Source of the DNA: Heterocephalus glaber
Taxonomy: Eukaryota > Chordata > Mammalia > Rodentia > Bathyergidae
Assembly: GCF_000247695.1 (NCBI RefSeq)
Contig: NW_004624743.1
Coordinates: 4,264,489 to 4,328,488, forward strand
DNA length: 64,000 nt
Direction: 5' to 3'
Shown: positions 37,620 to 49,998 of the stretch, one piece after another
Position numbering within the stretch: position 1 is the first letter of the stretch
Layout: every line of letters starts with the position of its first letter
Made by a program: the position numbers and the translations under genes
The notes under the pieces: generated by a model
Seen by the model: only the letters and a program-made list of their open reading frames with translations
Told to the model about the DNA's origin: nothing
The model's database searches: none

Positions 37620-40000
37620 GTACAGCAGTTTTCATTTAACTGCAGTTGTGCTTTCTATGGTTTCAATTGCCTTCAGTCAGCGGCAGTTCAAATCTATTAA
37701 ATGGGAAATTCTTAAAATTAATCATGCACACATTTTAATTGTGCACACTCTGAGGAACATAATGAACTCTTGCACTGTTCTGTCCCATCAGTCTGGGTGT
37801 GAATAATCCTCTTGGTCAGTCTGTATCCATGCTTACATATGCTATCTGCGCATTCCTTGCTTAGCAGCCATGCTGGTTACTGGATTAATTGTCCCAATAC
37901 CATAGTACTTTGTGTTTGAGTAAACCTTATTTTACTTACAATGAACCAATGTGTAAAAGTGGAGATGCCATCTACTTGGATATGCCAAAGAGAAGCCATA
38001 AAGTCCTTTCTTTAAGTGAGAATTTGAAAACTTTGACTTAATAAGAAAAAAAAGTGGAAAACACAGGAAAAACACAGGAAAAAAATTACTGCCAGTTTTG
38101 CTGTGGCACCTAAAAACTGCAAAAGTGAGAGCAACACGGTGTTTCAAGTGCTTAGTTAAGATGGAAGAGCCATTAAATTTTTAATATAAGTATAGGAAAG
38201 AATATTTAGAATTTGTACTATCTCAGACATCTATGGAGGGTCTAAGAATGTGTATCCCAGGAATAAAGCAGAGCGATTATAATTTCTTATAATGGTCTCA
38301 GGAAACTAACACAGCAACACACAGTAAACATGACTACAGGAAGATATAACTCAAAAGATGTGACTGACAAGACTATAATCTGCTCAAACCCAAGAGACAT
38401 ACTACCCACATAAGGGAATCGCAACACAGTTTACAAACTGCCTATTTGAAAAGGATGGTTCCCCCATTCTCTTATCTCTCTCATTATGATCTCAAGAGAT
38501 CATTTTGCTTCATGTATATTAAATTACTGATCATGAAACAGACACTGAACCCTGAATCTGTCTTCAGCATTTCTGGAATGCAAAGGAAGAATGAGCAAAA
38601 ATCCCCAGGCCTGGTGGAGAAACAATTCCAATCACACTGAATGGAATAAAGGAACTCAAGTCCCTTTAGGAATCAAATGATTGTGCCCCTCTTCCCAGAT
38701 GCTATTCTTTTAAGCCCACAGAAACACAATTTACTTGAAAACAGTAGCAGAAATCCTGTGATCTCACAGAGAATGCTCACCTTCCCCAAGTAATTCTATT
38801 CTTAATAGCCTGCCACTGAATATATTCTTAACAGATACACAAGTGGAGATTTGGAAAACAAGAAATCAGTGTGGGTTACAGCAGGCAGGAGAGGGAGGAT
38901 AGGAGAAGAGAGGGGAAGGATGGGCAGATTCTGCATGTTCTAGGCAATCGTGAACACGAGCTGTGAAGCCAGAAGAAGCACACCTTGTACTACCTGGAAT
39001 CGAGGAGGAGGAGCCTCCTTCTGGCGGGAGGAGGGGTGACAGCGCAGGGACGTTAAAACCAGGAGTGGGCTCCGTGGAGCAGAAAGGATCAGTGCACTAA
39101 GGGACCAGTGTGTGTTGTTCCACTCCTTTCCAGAAGGAGAATAAAATTAAACGGAATCAATAGTTCTATCTCTCAACCTCCCACCAGCCACCCAAGTGTC
39201 AGGGCCCATGTGAGTCCCTGGGTGACACAAACAAAAAGAGACTGAAAAAATTGCGGCCTGCAAATCCAGGGTACTTATTAATATGCTAATCGGTCTCTGT
39301 TAGCTCTCTAAATTCTTAGACGTCTGAGTCTTGCTCAGCCATTCTGGTTAAGACTATCAGACTAGGGATTATCATGTTTTAGGAACTCAGCATGGATCAG
39401 AATTTTCAGTGGCTTCCTGACAATCTTATAAATAAAACATTATTAAACTTGCTGTGTTTGCACAGACAAAGATGTAGAATGTTAAAATAATTCTGCAAAA
39501 GCAAATCTTAACCCCTTCACTACCTAATAGCTCTTATACTGACTTTGCTTTTCTTAGCAGCTGAGTATTTGCACCATTCCTTCCAACACATTTAAACACT
39601 GAGGAATGAGACCGATGTTTCAGAGGGCTTCAGTCTCAAACAGGAACCCTGATGTCTGAAGAACCTCTCACACTGACACAAACCATTGGCTAACATGCAC
39701 CATGGTTTTTATTCTTGGCTTTGGTTTTTCAGAACTATAGTGTTCATTCTTTTTCAAGAGACTCTATTAAGGTTTTAAGACATTTGATAACGTGGAAAAT
39801 ATTTTTACATTGATGAAAAAATTAGGTATTTTCTCATGTAAAAGGTAAGGCTAGAGATGCAGAAAATTAAGGGAGCAGATATGGAATTCATCTCTCAAAC
39901 TTGATGAATTATGTAACATTTGAAAATTTCCCATGAATAAATAAATAAATAAACATCTTCTTTTTAAAGATATTTCCCAACAATACTATAACTGGGGATG
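37620..40000. other. AT-rich intron, no gene
   Basis: A purine-rich patch lies at 38885-38930 and a GC-richer one at 38995-39110; neither is recognised. (AAAT)n occurs at 39935-39950. Confidence 0.45.
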
Positions 40001-40020
40001 TTTTATTTGCTACATATATG

Positions 40021-40051
40021 TAATATATATTTTATATATATATATTATATG
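40021..40051. repeat. (TA)n microsatellite
   Basis: Interrupted TA run of about 30 bp. Confidence 0.9.
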
Positions 40052-40679
40052 TAAAGACTTAAAAATCTACCCCTGTAATTTTGAAAATAAAATTACTTGA
40101 AGATATCTGTGAACTTAATGACCTAACGATGCCATGCAATAACTTCAGTGCATTAAAAATCTGTGTTTAAAAAGACTCAGATCCTTTCTTATTCCTCCTG
40201 GACCCTGGACTCAGGAAGCTGAGGGACTTGCAGACTAAACCCCTCCCACCATGCCCTCCGCTGCCAGGGTCCTCCCTGAATCCCCACTACCCCGCCCACA
40301 CCCAGGGTAGAGCATGGTTGTTTTCATGTTTGAGGCTCCTTAATGGGTTCCTGCCAGTAATTGCTAATGATGGCTAAATTACTGGCATTGTTAAGTTGAA
40401 AGAGGTACTGAACACAGTGTTTTATTCTACTGCAACAGAAGCAGAAAAACAAAGATCAATATAAAGGCCTTTTCTCTATGTAGGAATCTAAATAATAATT
40501 TAAAGCATCAAATTAAGATTCTTATCAAATAATCAGTGTTATACCTTTATTTATTTCTTCAATTGGAAGACACACTTATCATTATTCTTTGCTTCATATT
40601 ACTCTCTTAGAAGGAAACCTAGTAGGTTCTTCGGGTGGCAATGGTTTTAAATGAGCATAAAATCAGTGCGACTTAATTT

Positions 40680-41500
40680 ATTCATTAAATTAATCATGCA
40701 ACACATATTTATGAAGCTTTTTCCAGGCACCCAATACTTTTTCTAGCAAGTGGGGATTCAGTAGTAAATAAAACAAATGAAAAATCCCAGCCATCGGGAG
40801 CTTATATACAGGCTGGAAAGAAATATCAAACTACGTAAGCAGAATGTGCAGACATGAAAAACCAAAGCGTAATGATATTAAAAAATAGAGCAGAGCACAA
40901 AAACACAGAAAGAAGGGGAAGGAAGTGCAGGCAGAGTCATGAAGACATTGGCCTTGGGGAGTCAGGCAGGAACCCACCAGGCAAGGGATCTGCTGCGTGG
41001 ACAGAACACTGCCTAAGGCAGGAAAGTGGCCTGGCCTTGGGTCTGGGTTTGCTTTACACAGAAGGAAGGGCTCAGTGGGACTGGAAGGAGAGGACCACAA
41101 GAAAAGAATGGAGAGGGTGCAAATTACAGCAGAGCTTGTGTTTGAGTGTGCTGGAGGGTCAGATGGGAGGTACTGCAGGGCTAGAGGCCAGAGAACAAGG
41201 AGATCTCGCAGCCCGGTAAAAGACTCACATTTTCTGCCTTGCTGAGAAGAGAATGCACAGGGATCACAGATACAGCTCCTAACTAACAGTGCAGGTGCAC
41301 GAAGATGACACCTTGGATGAGTGGGCAGAAAGCACAGCAAGAAAGGAGGAGATGTTGGACCCACTTTGCAGGTGGGGCTAGGAGGGTCTGGGGAGGAGCA
41401 CATGTGGAAGGTGTCATCGGAGGCTTGAACCACTACGGGGAGAAGACATCTGAACTCAACACAGGGTCTGCAACAATGCAAATGTGCACCACGGATGTGG
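40680..41500 (+). repeat. Ancient interspersed repeat, unassigned family (copy 4)
   Basis: The block starts 'caacacatatttatgaagc' (40699-40717), then 'gtggggattcagtagtaaat' (40750-40769) and 'ccatcgggagcttatataca' (40791-40810), followed by purine-rich sequence with 'ctgcctaaggcaggaaagtgg' around 41009. This is the most complete copy of the family also seen at 1640, 24225 and 28205. Low stop density on the minus strand yields a 257-codon ORF without recognisable domains. Confidence 0.5.
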
Positions 41501-41769
41501 CAGGCAGTCGGGTTTTCATTTCCTATCTTACTCTTTTCTACAATGTCCACAAGGTCCGCCAACACAATGGAAATCAGACAGACTCTGAAAGCAATACAGA
41601 TCATTTTGTACGTGTTATTATTATGTGCAATTTATAATATATGCAGAAAACTTGCATAATACTGTACAACATTTGCGAGGAAAAGAGTGCTGTAGCAGAA
41701 GAAGCACAAATTTTTGGAGAGAAATTGAATTTGAATCTTGATCCTGTTACTTATTAAATACTTCACCCT

Positions 41770-42060
41770 CAACATATTTCTTTTTTATTCTTTTTTTTGA
41801 ATTAATTTTATTGGGGGCTGGGGTTTAGCTCAGTGGTTCTGGTGCCTACTTCGCAAGCGCAAGGTCCCAAGTTGGATCCCCGGTACCAAAAAAAAAAAAG
41901 ATTATTACTAATTAATTTTATTGGTACATTTTAGGTATACAATATAATGATATTCATCATTGGAAATTTGCACCTTTACATAATCTCTCTTGGTTCTTAT
42001 TTTTTCCCATTTCCCTGCCCTCCCTTCAACCCTTCCATCCCTCCCTTCTTTCTGTTTTAA
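41770..42060 (-). mobile_element. L1 3' end, antisense, split by an ID
   Basis: A T-rich run is followed by 'attaattttattg', the ID insertion, and then 'attggtacattttaggtata' (41920-41939), 'attcatcattggaaatttgc' (41952-41971) and 'ctcttggttcttattttttc', ending in C-rich sequence. Nearly the same phrases occur at 45842-45960, so both are copies of one rodent L1 3' subfamily. Confidence 0.65.
41814..41899 (+). mobile_element. ID SINE, copy 4
   Basis: Forward ID with 'tttagctcagtggttctggt' (41823-41842), 'gcgcaaggtcccaagttgg' and a tail of 12 As. A 15-bp duplication 'aattaattttattgg' is found at 41800-41814 and 41910-41924, the downstream copy starting ten bases after the tail. It inserted into the L1 3' end. 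Confidence 0.94.
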
Positions 42061-42080
42061 AACTCAGTGTTTTCCTCTTA

Positions 42081-42106
42081 AAATTATATATATATATTTA
42101 TATATC
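42081..42106. repeat. (TA)n microsatellite
   Basis: Short interrupted TA run after the L1 fragment. Confidence 0.85.
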
Positions 42107-42329
42107 ACATGTTTACATATAGCTCTACTTCTTTATTGTGAAAAATCAGATAAAATATTGCACATAGAGGACTCAGCATATTGACTAATTAAATACCATA
42201 ATCAAAGTCACAATGATAATATTAATAATAATATGATAAAACAATGTTGGTAACAATGAAAGTTAAATTTTCTGATACCATGGAATTTAATTCCATGAAA
42301 ACTTAAGAGTCCCTGTACTTATAAGATGA

Positions 42330-42475
42330 GTCTGATTGCGATCAGCTTTTTACATTTACCATCATGTTTGATTCATAGAGGAAGCCTTTACATTTGGAAG
42401 TATTATTATCCCATTTTACAAATGAGCAAAATTAAACTGGTCAAGGAAATTACTTTACAGGATGTGGACAGCTCT
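42330..42475 (-). mobile_element. MIR-like SINE fragment
   Basis: 'gaagtattattatcccattt' (42397-42416), 'tacaaatgagcaaaattaaa' (42417-42436) and 'ctggtcaaggaaattacttt' (42437-42456) follow the antisense MIR core. A 139-codon ORF (42326-42745) that crosses it is not a gene. Confidence 0.6.
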
Positions 42476-42864
42476 TTATTGGAAGATCTAAACCACCTAA
42501 AGACAAAGGTTCGGACCTGTAGATCCGTAAGGTTTTTTCATATCCATCATGGCCTAGAAAGTTTAATGCCTTCTCTGAGCCATCAAATTCCCAGAATATT
42601 AAAGTTAATACATCTTCATAGTTTGATTAGATTTAACTTTAGGGTAAAGCCCAGAACAGCAAAAAATCTGAGCCACACATTTGGAGCTAGCCTTAAAGAT
42701 GGAGCCAGCCAATACAGGGAAGACTTGAAAGCCCCTAAGTCCTAGTATGCAAGGTGGGCGGAACAATATTCACTGTTATTCACCACTGGAAATAATGCTC
42801 CAGTTGTTTCTTCTAAAATAATTTTCTAGAGATTATATTTTATGCTCATATTTTTTTGCTGGGC

Positions 42865-43215
42865 CTTTGTGGTAGTTAATTAAATTTTATGTCAATGTGG
42901 CTAAAGTATGGCACCCATTGCTTGGTCAAATACTAGTCTAGAACATCCACAAGTGCCTTCTTAATGTGACTAACATTTACAGTAAGGCGATGTTAAGGAA
43001 AGCAGACTGCATTCGGGAATAGAGGTGGGCCTCATCTGACCAGCTGGAAGCCCTAAGAACAAAAGTTGAGATTTTGGAGAGAAGAGAAGTAGAACTCATG
43101 GTTCAGGACCACAACATAGAAATCTAACCTGAGCTTCCTGCCTCTCTGATTCGGAGATTTCAGAATTGACCACTCTCACAATCATGTGAGTTAAGTCTTT
43201 AAAATACGTCTTTAT
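42865..43215 (+). mobile_element. Old mammalian interspersed repeat, family not assigned
   Basis: Recognisable phrases are 'gaatagaggtgggcctcatc' (43017-43036) with 'tgaccagctgg', 'ttcggagatttcagaattga' (43150-43169), and 'ctcacaatcatgtgagttaa' (43176-43195) with 'gtctttaaaatacg'. These match a common old repeat ending in an A/T-rich tail, but I cannot name the family reliably. Confidence 0.45.
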
Positions 43216-43219
43216 TACA

Positions 43220-45030
43220 TATATATTATAAATTAATATCTGTGAATATGCACACCCATACCTAATTTGATATGTTTCTCTGGAAAAATCTGATAAATTC
43301 TCATTTCTCTATTTGTAAACTTTTCTCTGTATACACCTTTATTACTTTAGTAATAGTGTCTTTTATTACTTTTTAAACATTGATGTTTTTCCACTACTTG
43401 ATTGTAACATTAAATATGTTCAAATTTTAGATTTTCCCCTAATATTCTAAAGGTAAGAAGCACAAAATCTAAGTATTCATAATTGGATTCATATCATGAA
43501 ATATCTAAAATGATTTAATCAAAATTAGATTTATACTCCTGAGGCTATATGTCTACATTATATATGAAAAGATTAAATCTCTCATTTTTATTTCAGGATT
43601 TAAAATCTGACTAAATGTAAGTGCCCATTCTCTACTATTTCAAGTGTTAACTTATTTCATTCTGGCTATACATTCATGATAGTAGAGATGTAATAAAATA
43701 ATAACATCTTTATATAACCTAATAACATAATTTAATACTTTTAGACTATTCTAGACAATGCAGTTTAACCTGAGAGCCAGTTTTTGAAATATGGAAGAGC
43801 AGAACAATAGTCAACAATACCTAAGATGTAAGACTACGTAAATGTGAAAGATCTTGTAGAAACAGATCATTAACATTCAAACGCGAAAGATCAGTTCCAG
43901 TATAGATCATTCATACTGAGAGGTTTGGCAACCGTGAAAAATGTTTTATGAACACAATGAAAAAATAAAGGTTGTGGTGAAGTTGGGATTTTGAAAGTCA
44001 GAATATTTAACTCCACACTTATGAACAGAAAGCTTAATATTCCTGATGTATGTACAAAATTTGTGTGGCAATAATCAGATTTCCCGGGTCTCAAAATATT
44101 TTGTAAAATAATGTGAACGTATTCAATGTGTTGGAGAATTGCTATGAAGATGTTTAAAGAACTGTTACAGCTGTTCTTTCTAGTTGGCCTTGCTGATTTT
44201 AACCTAATGATGCATTTCCTATTGCTAGTCTTACCAAGTGCCTTGATTTTGTTTATAAGTCCGCAGCTCAGCCACACAGCTCAAGATGTTTTGTGGAAGC
44301 TAAAATCAACCTTCTGCTCAAGAGAAGGCTAAGAACTGGCTGACTGCAGAAGGGCTCTAAGCCTCCTCAGTCAGCTTATCTCAGGGTTTGTGCTCAGGAG
44401 AAAATACATCATTCCGTTGACCTCACAGAGGTGGATAAGGATGCACACAGCTTCTGAAACTGCCAGCAGATACATCACAAACACAAGGGGAACCAGTTTT
44501 ACAATGAAAACAAATTTTATGCCTGAGAAGACAGAACAGAAATGTAAGGGGAAAAATAAGACTTTTATTGGCATCTTTGAGCCACTCGTTCTTAATTCTG
44601 TGATTCGGCAGTATCTCTTTTTATTTAAACAAGATCAAATTTAAATTTCCTGTTACTTGCAATTCAAGAACCATGATACTATATATAACAGCTATTTTCT
44701 AATGTACATATTTCTAGACACTTAGATACACTACTGAAAATATGATGGATTTAAGCTGTACCATGAGGGATTTTGGTTCTTTTACTTGACCACAAAATTT
44801 GAATTTTTTACTCCAGTTTGATATTTGAGAGAAGAATAACAGAAAAAATATATATGTAAAGATACAAACAGATCTTTATAGTATTAATGCACTATTTTCC
44901 CCCTGGTGATGGTTTAATTCTTAACCTTGTATAAATAGAAAGATATGGAATATCCAATCTTTCTAATTCCCTGCTGTCATCACATTCCTCGTGTTTTACA
45001 ACAAAGATTATCTTGGCAAAAATATGAAAA
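43220..45030. other. AT-rich intron, no gene
   Basis: No exon, RNA gene or nameable repeat was found. ORFs of up to 128 codons on either strand lack domains. Confidence 0.5.
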
Positions 45031-45033
45031 CAA

Positions 45034-45113
45034 GGGCCAGGGATTTAGCTCAGTGGTTCCGTCACCTGCCTCACAAGTGCAAGGACCCGAGTTAGACCCC
45101 CGGTACCAAAAAA
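45034..45113 (+). mobile_element. ID SINE, copy 5
   Basis: Forward ID: 'gggccagggatttagctcag' (45034-45053), 'cacctgcctcacaagtgcaa' (45063-45082), short A-rich tail. Flanks share an imperfect A-rich segment, so the duplication is less clear than in the other copies and the insertion looks somewhat older. Confidence 0.92.
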
Positions 45114-45824
45114 CAGTAAGAAAACACAAATATGATAACAAACTATACATATACAAAAAGCGTTTTAAATTACTGTTACACTTCCCACAGTTGAACATCA
45201 CTATTAAGCATCTATCATTAAGGAAGACTTATTTTATACAAAAGTAAGTGCTATTTGGTCTTCCTAAGAATGCCTTAAGAAACCGACCAAGGCAAATCTT
45301 TTAAAAAGTGGTTTCATCCCCATTCCCCTGAGAATCTAGAAATAATTAAATCTTTGTGGATTTCAGACACTGTAGCAATAAACTCTTTGGGTTTTATATA
45401 TTAGATTTTAATATTTAAGCCTGCTTATTTATGAATAAGAATGTATTTGACAAAATAATTAGTAAAGTTGCTTCAGGCACTAAAGGAAAAAATGCATTTC
45501 TGTAGAAAACGAGAGAAAATTTGTAATGAATGTAAGGCAAACACGAATAAGGATTTGTAGCTCTATTTTAGACCCTAAGGAAATAAAGTGCTAAGATCAG
45601 AATGCAGAAGCAACTCCTGTTCATTAGAAAATGGTATCATTCGTTTTCAGAATGCACGAGTTGTAGAATAATTGAACATATTCAGCTGTGCAGAATTAAA
45701 CTTCACAAGAAGATGGGAAGATATATTTAAAAAATCTGTAGCATAGTTAAGAAAATTCGTAAAAAAGTCATTGTGTAAACAAAAATAATATTTTTTTGAT
45801 ATTCACTATCTTTCTTCCTCTTTT

Positions 45825-46050
45825 TTATTTTATTTTCCATTAAGTTTATTGGTACATTTTAGGTGTACAATACAGTTACATTCATCATTGGGATCCTGTA
45901 CCTTTACGTGATGTATCTTGGTTCTTATTTTTTCCCCATTCCCCTGCCCTCCACCCTTCCCTATTTATAAAGACTTTGCTTCCATTTTTTTCCTTTTCTC
46001 ATATTTTTCCTTTTCCCTTCTTTCCTTTCCCCTACCCCTCCCACTTCTCC
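45825..46050 (-). mobile_element. L1 3' end, antisense
   Basis: 'tattggtacattttaggtgt' (45848-45867), 'cattcatcattgggatcctg' (45879-45898), 'tcttggttcttattttttcc' (45917-45936) and then C-rich sequence. It shares its phrases with the copy at 41900. Confidence 0.65.
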
Positions 46051-46689
46051 TACTCCTTTATACCTTTTCTTCCTATTTCACAGTATCAAATATACATTTT
46101 AATCCTTATTTACCCCTTTAGATTTTCACACCAGAGAAACTATTTGGTATTTACACATGTGTGTCCTATTACAAAAATAATGTTTTTGTAGCACTAACAT
46201 TGGATATTTCAAAAGTTAGAGATGACATCCTAATCACTGCATCTCACAGGTAGCTGTATAGAATACAGTTTTATTAATGACCTTTAATTTTCTAATATAA
46301 AATAATAGATTCAAATCTTTACTTGCTAACCAGTGTTCTATTGTCCTTTGTAGATGTGTAGATTACTGGCATTCTTAGGTGTGTTTCTTCAGTGAAGAAA
46401 ACAGTAATCTAAAAGGTTAAGACTATTTAGAGATTTCCAAGGCCTGTGAACATGGAGTAGTGATGCTGTGTGCAGTCACCACTGCCTGAATTCCCTGGAT
46501 AACACAGAAGCCCTTTATAAACTACTGCATCCAGTCAGTAACCTCTGTCCTCACTGCCACCTGGGATCAAGGTCATTGGCACAATTTTTATCTAAGTAAA
46601 TTATACAAATTTTAAATTCATAAACATATGGAGAACAGTACAGCTTTTGTCATTGAGTATTATTACAGCTATGATTGCCCACAATTTTA

Positions 46690-47190
46690 CAGTATTTATA
46701 ATAATTATCCTAACAGATCTGAGGTGATATTGTGGTTTTGATTTCCATTTTTCTAATTTTTAGCGGTGTTGAGCACATTTTTACATGTCTGTTGGCCATT
46801 TTTGTGTCTTATTTGGAGAAATACAAGTCCTTTGGATGCTTTTTAATTGGTTTATTTATTTTTCTGTTACAGTCTTATGAGTATCTTATATATTTTGAAA
46901 ATTAACCTCTAAGCAGATATATGACCACAAATGTTTTGTCTGAGTCTACAAGGTACCTTTTCATCTTATTATTACTTTCTTTGCTATGCAGGGGTTTTTT
47001 GGTTTGATATCATCCCACTTGTCACTAGCATTCTGAGCTTTTTGTATGATACCTAGAAAATCATCACCAAGTCCAATTTCAAAGAGCTTTCCTCTCAGGT
47101 TTCTTCTAGAAACTTTATGGTTTCAGATTTTACTTTTCAACCTTTAATCTGTTTTGAATTTATTCTTTACATGGTAAGACCGGGTCCAGG
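46690..47190 (-). mobile_element. L1 ORF2 fragment, antisense (inverted 5' part)
   Basis: In antisense order: 'gaggtgatattgtggttttg' (46721-46740), 'agcggtgttgagcacatttt' (46763-46782), 'gtctgttggccatttttgtg' (46787-46806), up to 'tcttctagaaactttatgg' and 'accgggtcca' near 47190. It covers the L1 ORF2 C-terminal region up to the point where sense-strand L1 sequence begins. Confidence 0.75.
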
Positions 47191-47390
47191 AAACCCTTGT
47201 GCTTTGCTTGTGGGAATGCAAACTAATGCAACTACTATGCAACAGTTGAGAAGTTCCACAAAATATTGAAAATAAAGCCACCAGATGACTCTGCAATCCC
47301 TTTTCTAGGTGTATACAAAAAGGAACATAAGAGAGGTTACCTTTACATATACTGGAAATTTCACTCTTCATTATATAAGTTAATCAAAGG
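47190..47390 (+). mobile_element. L1 ORF2 fragment, sense
   Basis: 'cttgtgggaatgcaaactaa' (47208-47227), 'gaagttccacaaaatattga' and 'ctctgcaatcccttttctag' (47289-47308) are in sense L1 order and correspond to the region just downstream of the antisense fragment's 3' edge. The recognisable part ends near 47390; no tail is seen. Confidence 0.7.
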
Positions 47391-47399
47391 TGAATAGCT

Positions 47400-48715
47400 A
47401 CTTCTTATATAAATCCAAACTCAGACCCCCTTCTGATATTAAAAAAAAATGAAACAGTAAGAATTTCCCTTTAGGCAAAAGAATAAAAAGATGAAAAGTA
47501 CAAATAAGGAAGTTTTATAAATGAGAGGATATGAATAAGTGGTAGATTCAGTCAATTGCAATCACTGATTTATTGTTTGTCTACAAGAACTCTGCTGTGT
47601 CATTCTCTGATTTTTGTCCTTTTCAGTAATATTTTCCATTTCTGGGCTTGTTTTAAATGTTGTAATGATTTCCTCAATTTAATGTGTAAATACTATTTCT
47701 AGAGATACCAAAGGATAGCTAATAAAACAAATACATTGACAAAGAGAAAATTTATGTGAGAATAAACTTAATTTGATATACTTTATAGTTAGTAAATTAT
47801 ATTTTACATAGATTGTTTTATTTGCAACTATCAATGTTTTAACACACGTCTTTATTTTTAAAGGATATAGGAAATTATTGGTATAATCAGTTTATGATTG
47901 TATTACAAAATTTAAATAAAAGATAAAAACTAGATTTGTGCTCCATAAGAAAAGTAGTCACTGATGTAATTTTATTAGAGTGCTATTTATTGAAATTTAA
48001 CCTTACTATAATGTAAATCCTTCAAAACAGACAGATTATACACTCAAGTTAGTATTGCTGTCATAAATCTGATACTATACACAAGGTTCTGTAAGCTAAA
48101 GCCTTCTATTTGGACATCCTGGACTTAAAATGATTAATAAATTAATGCTTTGTAATCTAGAGGGTGATATAGCTCCATAATTGGAAATTCATGTGCAACG
48201 TATTATTCATCTTCTTTATAAATCAATGAAAAAATTTATTATGCACTTGCTGTTTACAATGCAATTTAGAGGTTCCAATAATTTAGGCATATATGAAAAA
48301 ATAATTGGAGAGACTGTGATTTGTAAAAGTGTATGAATATTTTTATTCTTAAATTTATTAAATTCACTACACCTAAAAAGAGATGTATTGAAACAGAGTA
48401 GAAGAAATGTCTATTTCAATTATGTCAACCTTACAATAATTCAAAATATGAGGCAAATCGAATATGTTCTATGTTAAAGAGAAACACCCATGTGATTGTG
48501 CAGCATTACATCACAAATAAAACACTCTTTAATATCTTATTAATTTTCTTAGAATTTCTTCATGGTTGAGATCCAAAATGCCTGCCACGAGATGCACTGT
48601 GTTGGAGGTTTGGTTACTGATGAACTTTTGGGAAGTGACTGAAATACAAGAGCTTATACTTCCTTCATCAGTGGATTAATAAACAAATCCAACCATAATT
48701 TAACATGATTATTGG
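47400..48715. other. AT-rich intron, no gene
   Basis: Very AT-rich with no nameable feature. Confidence 0.5.
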
Positions 48716-48724
48716 AAGGTGAAA

Positions 48725-49150
48725 GAATCCTGAGGTGGGGCTGGAGTGACAAGAGAGTATTCCGGGGGCATATTCCCAGGGACTGTATCTGTTCCTAGGA
48801 CCCTGGCTCTCTGGGCCTTTTCATTTTTCTTTCTTCTCAGCTGATGTTAAGAAACTGAAAACTTGGTGGGCTTGGAATACAGCAGGAAGATTAGTACAGC
48901 ACACTTCTGGATATGTCCAGGAGGCCCTGGAAAGACAAATCTTGAGGTCTATGTCTGGCCCCATGGTCCTTTCCTCTCCGGTGCTGTTTCCCTACTCCAC
49001 TTTCTGGCCAAGACACCCTTCCTCCATAATGCTTCTGCCTTGGAGTCAACCAAATATGGACTAAAGCTGTGAGCTGAATAAACCATTTCCTCCTTTAACT
49101 TGTGAATGTTGGGTATTTGGTCCCAGCATTGTAAGAGCTGACTGACCCAG
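48725..49150 (+). mobile_element. MaLR-like LTR, forward
   Basis: The 3' half shows 'ccctactccactttctggcc' (48989-49008), 'ccttcctccataatgcttct' (49017-49036), 'ctgtgagctgaataaaccat' (49067-49086), 'ttcctcctttaacttgtgaa' and a close 'gtaagagctgactgaccc'. The polyadenylation-type AATAAA is at 49077-49082. It is the same broad family as the LTRs at 11690 and 60110. Confidence 0.6.
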
Positions 49151-49159
49151 AAAACTGGT

Positions 49160-49890
49160 TACCAGAGAAGTGGGTCCTTGCTGTGACTTTATCTGGCCAT
49201 GTGGATTAGAATATTTTGGAACCTGGTTTGCAAGAAAAGTTTGGAAAGGCCTGAAGATGCAAGGTAGAGAAGCCCCATGATGCTCTAAGGAGAGCTTAAT
49301 GGATGATTCTAGTCAGAGCGAGGAAGTCCAAAAGCTGATGAGAATTCAGACAGTATAGGCCAGGCTGGGGTCCACATCTGTCCCTTAGCCCTTGCTGAGG
49401 GTATTTCAGTTGGGATCATGCTCTAGAAAGAGTTATTATCCAATTATGCAGTGAATCTTAGGGAAGAGTATGAACCTTGTAAAGAAATTGTGTGGCGATA
49501 TGAAATTTAAATTAATTTATGATTAAGTTTCATTGATAATTTAAATGCAATGGAAAAATCATATGGAAGAAAGACAAAGGAGGACTCCAAAATTAATCTC
49601 CATCTGAAAAAACAATTGTGCATAAATTCTTTGAGGAAGGAATATAAGAATAAAACAGATAATATTAATCATATAACAAATATATTATAGATAACAGTTC
49701 TAAATAAAAGATACATATTTGGTAAGTATTATGGAATAAAACATGAACAGAATTATAAATATTCAGTTAAGAAAAATGTATTGAAAAATTTTGTGTAACA
49801 GATAATAATCAACAACTAAAAAATTACAATCTCATTTCTACAATTAGTCAGATTCTTTATAAAACCAATTCTTTACACAGCTCATAATAT
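49160..49890. other. Intron, no gene
   Basis: AT-rich; the first 250 bp resemble sequence often found after MaLR LTRs (internal region) but are not identified with confidence. Confidence 0.35.
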
Positions 49891-49911
49891 GTTCTCAAAA
49901 GTGTTAATATA

Positions 49912-49998
49912 GGGCCAGTGATTTAGCTCAGTGGTTCCACCGCCTGCCTCACAACAGCAAGGTCCCGAGTTCAATCCCCAGTACGAAAAAAAAAAAAA
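49912..49998 (+). mobile_element. ID SINE, copy 6
   Basis: Forward ID: 'tgatttagctcagtggttcc' (49919-49938), 'caaggtcccgagttcaatcc' (49958-49977), A tail of about 17. Duplication 'aaaagtgttaatata' (49897-49911) and 'aaaagtgttaacata' (49999-50013) with one mismatch. Confidence 0.95.

Noticed and set aside
40831..41604. 257-codon ORF on the minus strand as a gene
   Set aside because: No domain, biased composition, lies on the reverse of an ancient purine-rich repeat; no splice or translation context. Kept only as a point to check.
42326..42745. 139-codon plus-strand ORF
   Set aside because: It crosses a MIR-like fragment; no conserved motif.
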